Positions 5,046-6,062 of a DNA stretch of 6,062 bases are shown here, piece by piece. The stretch covers positions 1 through 6,062 of the forward strand of contig DAIDJA010000120.1 of assembly GCA_027451605.1 (NCBI GenBank), read 5' to 3'. The stretch's first letter is position 1; each line of letters starts with the position of its first letter. The notes below the pieces were generated by a model. It searched no databases. It saw nothing but the letters and a program-made list of their open reading frames with translations, and had not been told where the DNA came from. Source of the stretch: Acidimicrobiales bacterium (GTDB lineage: Bacteria > Actinomycetota > Acidimicrobiia > Acidimicrobiales > JABEUL01). The translations under genes were made by a program, and so were the position numbers.

Positions 5046-6062
5046 ATGGAAACACTACATTTATTAAAAAATATGATTCAATCTAGGACTCTAGAATTAG
5101 GCGAAGGAGATGGGGTAACCGGAGGACTAACAGTCGGATACATAGATCAATGTGGCCAGGCTCTGATTGCCGTGATAATGCTGATGTTGATTATTTTTAT
5201 TATGGCGTTTGGTCTGATGACATCAACCATTAACTTAACTACAACCAACCAGGGGGATGTATATTTGCACGGTGCGCAAAGTGCTTCTCAGGCAGGCTTG
5301 GCTTATTTCGGGTCATTAATGAATTCAATGGGAGGGAATTTTATAAACTGCAAAGATCCCGGTACGACAGGTAGCCCTTTACCGAGTTGTATATCGAGTA
5401 CGTCATCTTATTCATTTGCTGTGCAGGGGTCAGGTGGATCCAACGGTTGGGAGAGATTTACGCTAAGTCTCGTATTCCCTAATTGTAAATTTAAGAACTC
5501 CTCAGGCAGCGTCGTCGCATGTACCACTACAGCGGATTGTCAGACTGCAGTTACGCAGGGATACATATCGACATGTTCGTATGAGATCGTTTCAGTTGGG
5601 TGCATGGTAGCTTCTTCTACATCCACTACCTGTCTTAATTCTGTTACTTCGACAACAACCCAGTCATACAACATTTCCGGTAATTCATTTTTGAATTATG
5701 CTTTTTATAACAACTATTCCGCTGATGATCCCGGTGATGCGGCAAGTTTTGGAAATGTGGCTACCTCATCTGGCGGATTTACTCAGTATACCGAAACGGC
5801 ATCTCAGGAGCAATATGCACAGTCCAATTGTGCATTTTACATGTGGTCCAAAAAAGGTTATTTGGGAAATTCCTCACCGAACGGAACCGGGTACGGACCA
5901 AATTATGGTGCTTATACGGGTCCGAATGGTAATACCAGGTACTGCCCTTTCACTTACCAAGACTATGGTCAGGCCTTTACGGGAGCCGTTTATTCGACTG
6001 ATATTATGTGGGACTGTGGAACATCTTTTAACGGTCCGGTAACCACAGGTGATCCAATTTCA
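5046..6062 (+). CDS. Large Cys-rich PilX/GspK-like pilus-associated protein (3' end outside window)
   Basis: Open from ATG 5046 to the last base, 339 codons with no stop, so it is truncated by the window edge. AGGA (5031-5034) lies 11 nt upstream. Seen here: a 37-residue leader ending IDQCG, then QALIAVIMLMLIIFIMAFGL (38-57) as a membrane helix, followed by an Ala/Ser helix (AQSASQAGLAYFGSLM, 77-92). Position +5 after the Gly is Ala, not Glu, as in PilX- and GspK-type proteins, which cap or prime the pilus. The exported part has eleven cysteines (102, 115, 147, 159, 165, 177, 186, 196, 262, 300, 324), Thr/Ser-rich stretches and a Gly/Tyr/Asn-rich part near 271-299. FLNYAFYNNY (215-224), CPFTYQDY and FNGPVTT (328-334) resemble segments I recall from large actinobacterial pilus-operon proteins; this is from memory. 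Adhesin or tip function is inference. Confidence 0.87.
   Translation, partial: METLHLLKNMIQSRTLELGEGDGVTGGLTVGYIDQCGQALIAVIMLMLIIFIMAFGLMTSTINLTTTNQGDVYLHGAQSASQAGLAYFGSLMNSMGGNFINCKDPGTTGSPLPSCISSTSSYSFAVQGSGGSNGWERFTLSLVFPNCKFKNSSGSVVACTTTADCQTAVTQGYISTCSYEIVSVGCMVASSTSTTCLNSVTSTTTQSYNISGNSFLNYAFYNNYSADDPGDAASFGNVATSSGGFTQYTETASQEQYAQSNCAFYMWSKKGYLGNSSPNGTGYGPNYGAYTGPNGNTRYCPFTYQDYGQAFTGAVYSTDIMWDCGTSFNGPVTTGDPIS

Noticed and set aside
5698..6042. Plus-strand frame of 114 codons in the pilus region
   Set aside because: It lies wholly inside the 5046-6062 frame, is rich in Met/Arg/Pro with no recognisable domain, and has no ribosome site. The 5046 frame has the pilin-type N-terminus and operon fit.
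1..6062. CRISPR arrays, insertion sequences, attachment sites, rRNA
   Set aside because: No regularly spaced repeats, transposase frame, terminal inverted repeats or conserved RNA sequence were seen on either strand.

Overview
The window looks like bacterial chromosomal DNA of moderate-to-low GC (about 40-45% by eye, not computed). The best guess is an Actinomycetota lineage, perhaps Acidimicrobiia-like. This rests on the combination of a coproheme decarboxylase (HemQ/ChdC), a class I P450 with a [3Fe-4S] ferredoxin, frequent GTG/TTG starts, a likely leaderless message, and a pilus protein resembling large actinobacterial pilus-associated proteins. The assignment is inference. One residue in HemQ (Gln at the distal position) resembles the Bacillota type rather than the characterised corynebacterial type.

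Layout. (1) 1-1039, plus strand: the 3' end of hemQ overlaps by 20 nt a complete larE-type sulfur-transferase gene, so two cofactor-making genes appear to be coupled. (2) 1040-1306: a 267-bp gap with no convincing gene. (3) 1307-1543, plus: a stand-alone NIL-domain protein, followed by a hairpin at 1554-1581. (4) 1725-3174, minus: a P450 followed 13 nt later by its probable electron donor, a small [3Fe-4S] ferredoxin; the ferredoxin ribosome binding site overlaps the P450 stop codon. (5) 3175-3427: a divergent control region with a perfect 14-bp palindrome, a second copy of its 8-bp core touching the P450 -35 box, and a TGTGA-TTG-TCACA repeat overlapping the probable pilus promoter. (6) 3428-6062, plus: a type IV pilus minor-pilin operon with a PilV-like prepilin, a PilW-like prepilin and a large PilX/GspK-like Cys-rich protein that runs off the window end.

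The least expected feature is in the pilus operon. The apparent gaps between the large genes are filled by very small reading frames (41, 28 and 41 codons) whose starts and stops overlap, or lie within 10-13 nt of, the flanking genes. The two 41-codon frames follow AGGAG/AGGAGG sequences. The operon would then be continuously tiled: pilin 1, small ORF A, small ORF C, pilin 2, small ORF B, PilX-like. Whether the small proteins are made is unproven.

How the genes fit together: HemQ makes heme b, which the P450 needs. LarE supplies sulfur for the nickel-pincer nucleotide, but larB, larC and larA are not in view. The ferredoxin passes electrons to the P450, with the reductase elsewhere. The pilins and PilX-like protein should form a minor-pilin or tip complex of a type IV pilus whose motor and peptidase genes are outside the window.
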